Below, in pieces: positions 4,195 to 5,923 of a DNA stretch of 5,923 bases. Made by a program: the position numbers and the translations under genes. The stretch's first letter is position 1, and every line of letters starts with the position of its first letter. The stretch covers positions 1 to 5,923 of the forward strand of contig CAYHDY010000055.1 of assembly GCA_964355525.1 (NCBI GenBank). The letters are read 5' to 3'. The notes below the pieces were generated by a model, which saw only the letters and a list, made by a program, of their open reading frames with translations, searched no databases and had not been told where the DNA came from. The stretch is from XYB2-FULL-45-11 sp964355525 (lineage in GTDB: Bacteria; Patescibacteriota; Patescibacteriia; UBA9934; GWF2-40-263).

Positions 4195-5923
4195 ATGCTG
4201 AAATTTCTCAAGGCTCACAAAATTCTCACCGCAATCGGTGCGATCATCCTCGTCGGCGGCGGTTATTGGCAATACACATCCTACGTGAAATCCCATCAAC
4301 CCATTCGATATATCATGGCTGCAGCGACAAAAGGAACGATCGTCACATCCATTTCCGGATCCGGACAAATTTCTTCGTTCAATCAGTTTGATCTGAAGCC
4401 AAAAGCCTCCGGTGAAATTCTGACATTGAAAGCAGAAGAGGGACAGGTCGTTAAAGCAGGTGACCTTATTGCACAGCTGGATGCTCGCGATGCTCTGAAG
4501 ACTGTTCGAGACGCGCAAGCGAGTCTCGTCAGTTCCCAACTCTCCTTCGCAAAATTAACAGAAGCGCCGACAACAACACAAATTGTACAAGCAGAAAATG
4601 CGCTTACCGCCGCAAAAACGAATTTGCAAAAACTGCAGATTTCTCAACCGAATGATTATCAAAATGCCCTTGATGCAAAACAAAAAGCTTCCGACAACGT
4701 CGATAAGGCATATGCAGATGCATTCAATGACATCACCAATACCTTTCTTGATCTTCCAAATGCCATCAGTACCCTTCATGACGCCATCTACAATTCAGAC
4801 ATCGGAACAAACAACGCCGGTCAAGAAAACGCCGATATCCTCTATAACAACATTCGTACGGAAGACACACAAGATCGGGACAAGTTTAGTGTGTTGGTTC
4901 AACGATCACGTGACAGCTATGTGTCCGCAAAATCGGCCTATGACTCAACGTTCACAGAATATAAAAACACGAGTCGAACATCCGATCCTTCCGTCATCGA
5001 TTCCTTACTCACAACAACACTGAACGCCACACAAAAAACATCAGACGGATTGAAAAATGAAGGAAACACCTTTGCCTATTGGGTGGACTATCGTAACGCA
5101 CACAGTGTCTCCATTTTCAGCCAAGTAACAACCTATCAATCTGCTATCGCAAGCGATACTGCCACCATCAGTGGAGATCTTTCATCCTTGCTCTCGATTC
5201 GACAAACAATCGCAGATAACGAAGACACGCTCAAACGAGCAAATCAAACGATTGATTCCCTGACAAAAAATAATCCGCTGGACCTTGCCGCAGCAAAAGC
5301 AAACGTCGTCGACAAAGAAAATACCCTTGCCGATTTAAAAGCCGGTGCAAATACACTCGATGTAAAATCTTCGCAGTTATCCATCCAACAAAAACAAAAT
5401 GCGCTTCTGGATGCGCAAGAAAAATTATCGGACTACACAGTAAGAGCCCCTTTTGACGGAACGCTTGCAAAGGTCACTGTAAAAAAGGGAGATACTGTAT
5501 CGAACAGTTCTGCCATCGCAACATTGATCACTCAACAACAAATCGCGACAATCTCACTGAACGAAGTCGATGTCGCAAAAATCGCCGTTGGGGAAAAAGC
5601 AACGCTCACATTCGATGCAATCAGCGAATTACAATTGACGGGATCCGTCGCAACCATTGATGCGATTGGAACCGTGACACAAGGCGTCGTCACCTACACC
5701 GTCAAAATCGGATTCGACACGCAAGACGATCGCATCAAATCCGGCATGAGTGTTTCGGCTGCTATTCTCACAAATGCAAAATCCGATATCGTAATGGTAC
5801 CGAACTCCGCCGTAAAATCATCCAACAATGGATCCTACGTCCTCATGTTCGACGCTGTTCCTGCGAATGAAAATATAACTTCCTCGGCAGGCTTCGCTTC
5901 AGCGATACCACCAAAACAAATTC
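4195..5923 (+). CDS. HlyD/MacA-type membrane-fusion adaptor, 3' end beyond window
   Basis: The reading frame is open for 576 codons to the window edge. Residues about 9-27 form an N-terminal membrane anchor. Residues about 45-100 hold the first half of the barrel-sandwich (lipoyl-like) domain, with the typical ASGEILTLKAEEGQVVKAGDLIAQLD. A very long helical region (about 100-410, rich in Ala, Gln, Asn, Asp and Lys) should form the coiled-coil hairpin. The second barrel-sandwich half begins at YTVRAPFDGTLAKVTVKKGDTV (about 414-435), followed by the beta-barrel (VGEKATLTFDAI) and membrane-proximal segments (MVPNSAVKSSNNGSYVLM). Such adaptors link an inner-membrane transporter, commonly a MacB-like ABC permease, to export. 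The helical region is long for MacA, and its middle may hold an extra domain. I chose the ATG at 4195 because it directly precedes the anchor. No Shine-Dalgarno is visible. The cognate transporter genes would be expected just downstream. Confidence 0.9.
   Translation, partial: MLKFLKAHKILTAIGAIILVGGGYWQYTSYVKSHQPIRYIMAAATKGTIVTSISGSGQISSFNQFDLKPKASGEILTLKAEEGQVVKAGDLIAQLDARDALKTVRDAQASLVSSQLSFAKLTEAPTTTQIVQAENALTAAKTNLQKLQISQPNDYQNALDAKQKASDNVDKAYADAFNDITNTFLDLPNAISTLHDAIYNSDIGTNNAGQENADILYNNIRTEDTQDRDKFSVLVQRSRDSYVSAKSAYDSTFTEYKNTSRTSDPSVIDSLLTTTLNATQKTSDGLKNEGNTFAYWVDYRNAHSVSIFSQVTTYQSAIASDTATISGDLSSLLSIRQTIADNEDTLKRANQTIDSLTKNNPLDLAAAKANVVDKENTLADLKAGANTLDVKSSQLSIQQKQNALLDAQEKLSDYTVRAPFDGTLAKVTVKKGDTVSNSSAIATLITQQQIATISLNEVDVAKIAVGEKATLTFDAISELQLTGSVATIDAIGTVTQGVVTYTVKIGFDTQDDRIKSGMSVSAAILTNAKSDIVMVPNSAVKSSNNGSYVLMFDAVPANENITSSAGFASAIPPKQI

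Overview
The window looks like a piece of a bacterial chromosome, most likely from an uncultured lineage and plausibly Patescibacteria (Candidate Phyla Radiation). The hints are a small two-helix membrane protein with an aromatic-rich first helix, a long coiled-coil HlyD/MacA-like adaptor, a small GIY-YIG protein tied to a tRNA, and a 100-N scaffold gap typical of a draft assembly. This lineage call is inference. No 16S rRNA or other decisive marker is present.

Layout. Positions 1-318 hold a small-RNA transcription unit on the + strand. It has a near-consensus promoter, a rod-like folded RNA, a perfect tRNA-like 3' end (T-arm, 7-nt acceptor strand, CCA) resembling the 3' end of tmRNA, and a terminator shared with the convergent recG gene. 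Positions 317-2142 (-) are recG, interrupted by the gap, which removes the Walker A region. Positions 2242-2742 (-) encode an unrecognised 166-aa protein with a good ribosome binding site, promoter and terminator. A divergent promoter region (2801-2865) separates it from a 172-aa two-helix membrane protein (2874-3392, +), whose predicted transcript is nearly leaderless.

Positions 3412-4112 are the unusual part. They begin with a 127-nt segment that folds into nested helices with two G-U pairs that favour the + strand. Then come three copies of one tRNA-Arg sequence. Copy A is broken, copy B is intact with anticodon GCG, and copy C is only a 3' fragment. A GIY-YIG endonuclease-like gene lies between B and C and ends inside the T-stem of copy C. 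Copies A and C each carry the same 41-bp palindromic insertion (38 of 41 bases identical), while the intact copy has none. A terminator follows. The arrangement resembles a tRNA-targeted mini-element in which the host tRNA is restored upstream and the displaced 3' fragment is left downstream.

Positions 4195-5923 (+) encode a membrane-fusion (HlyD/MacA-type) adaptor that runs off the window. An ABC transporter would be the expected downstream partner, but it is not visible here.
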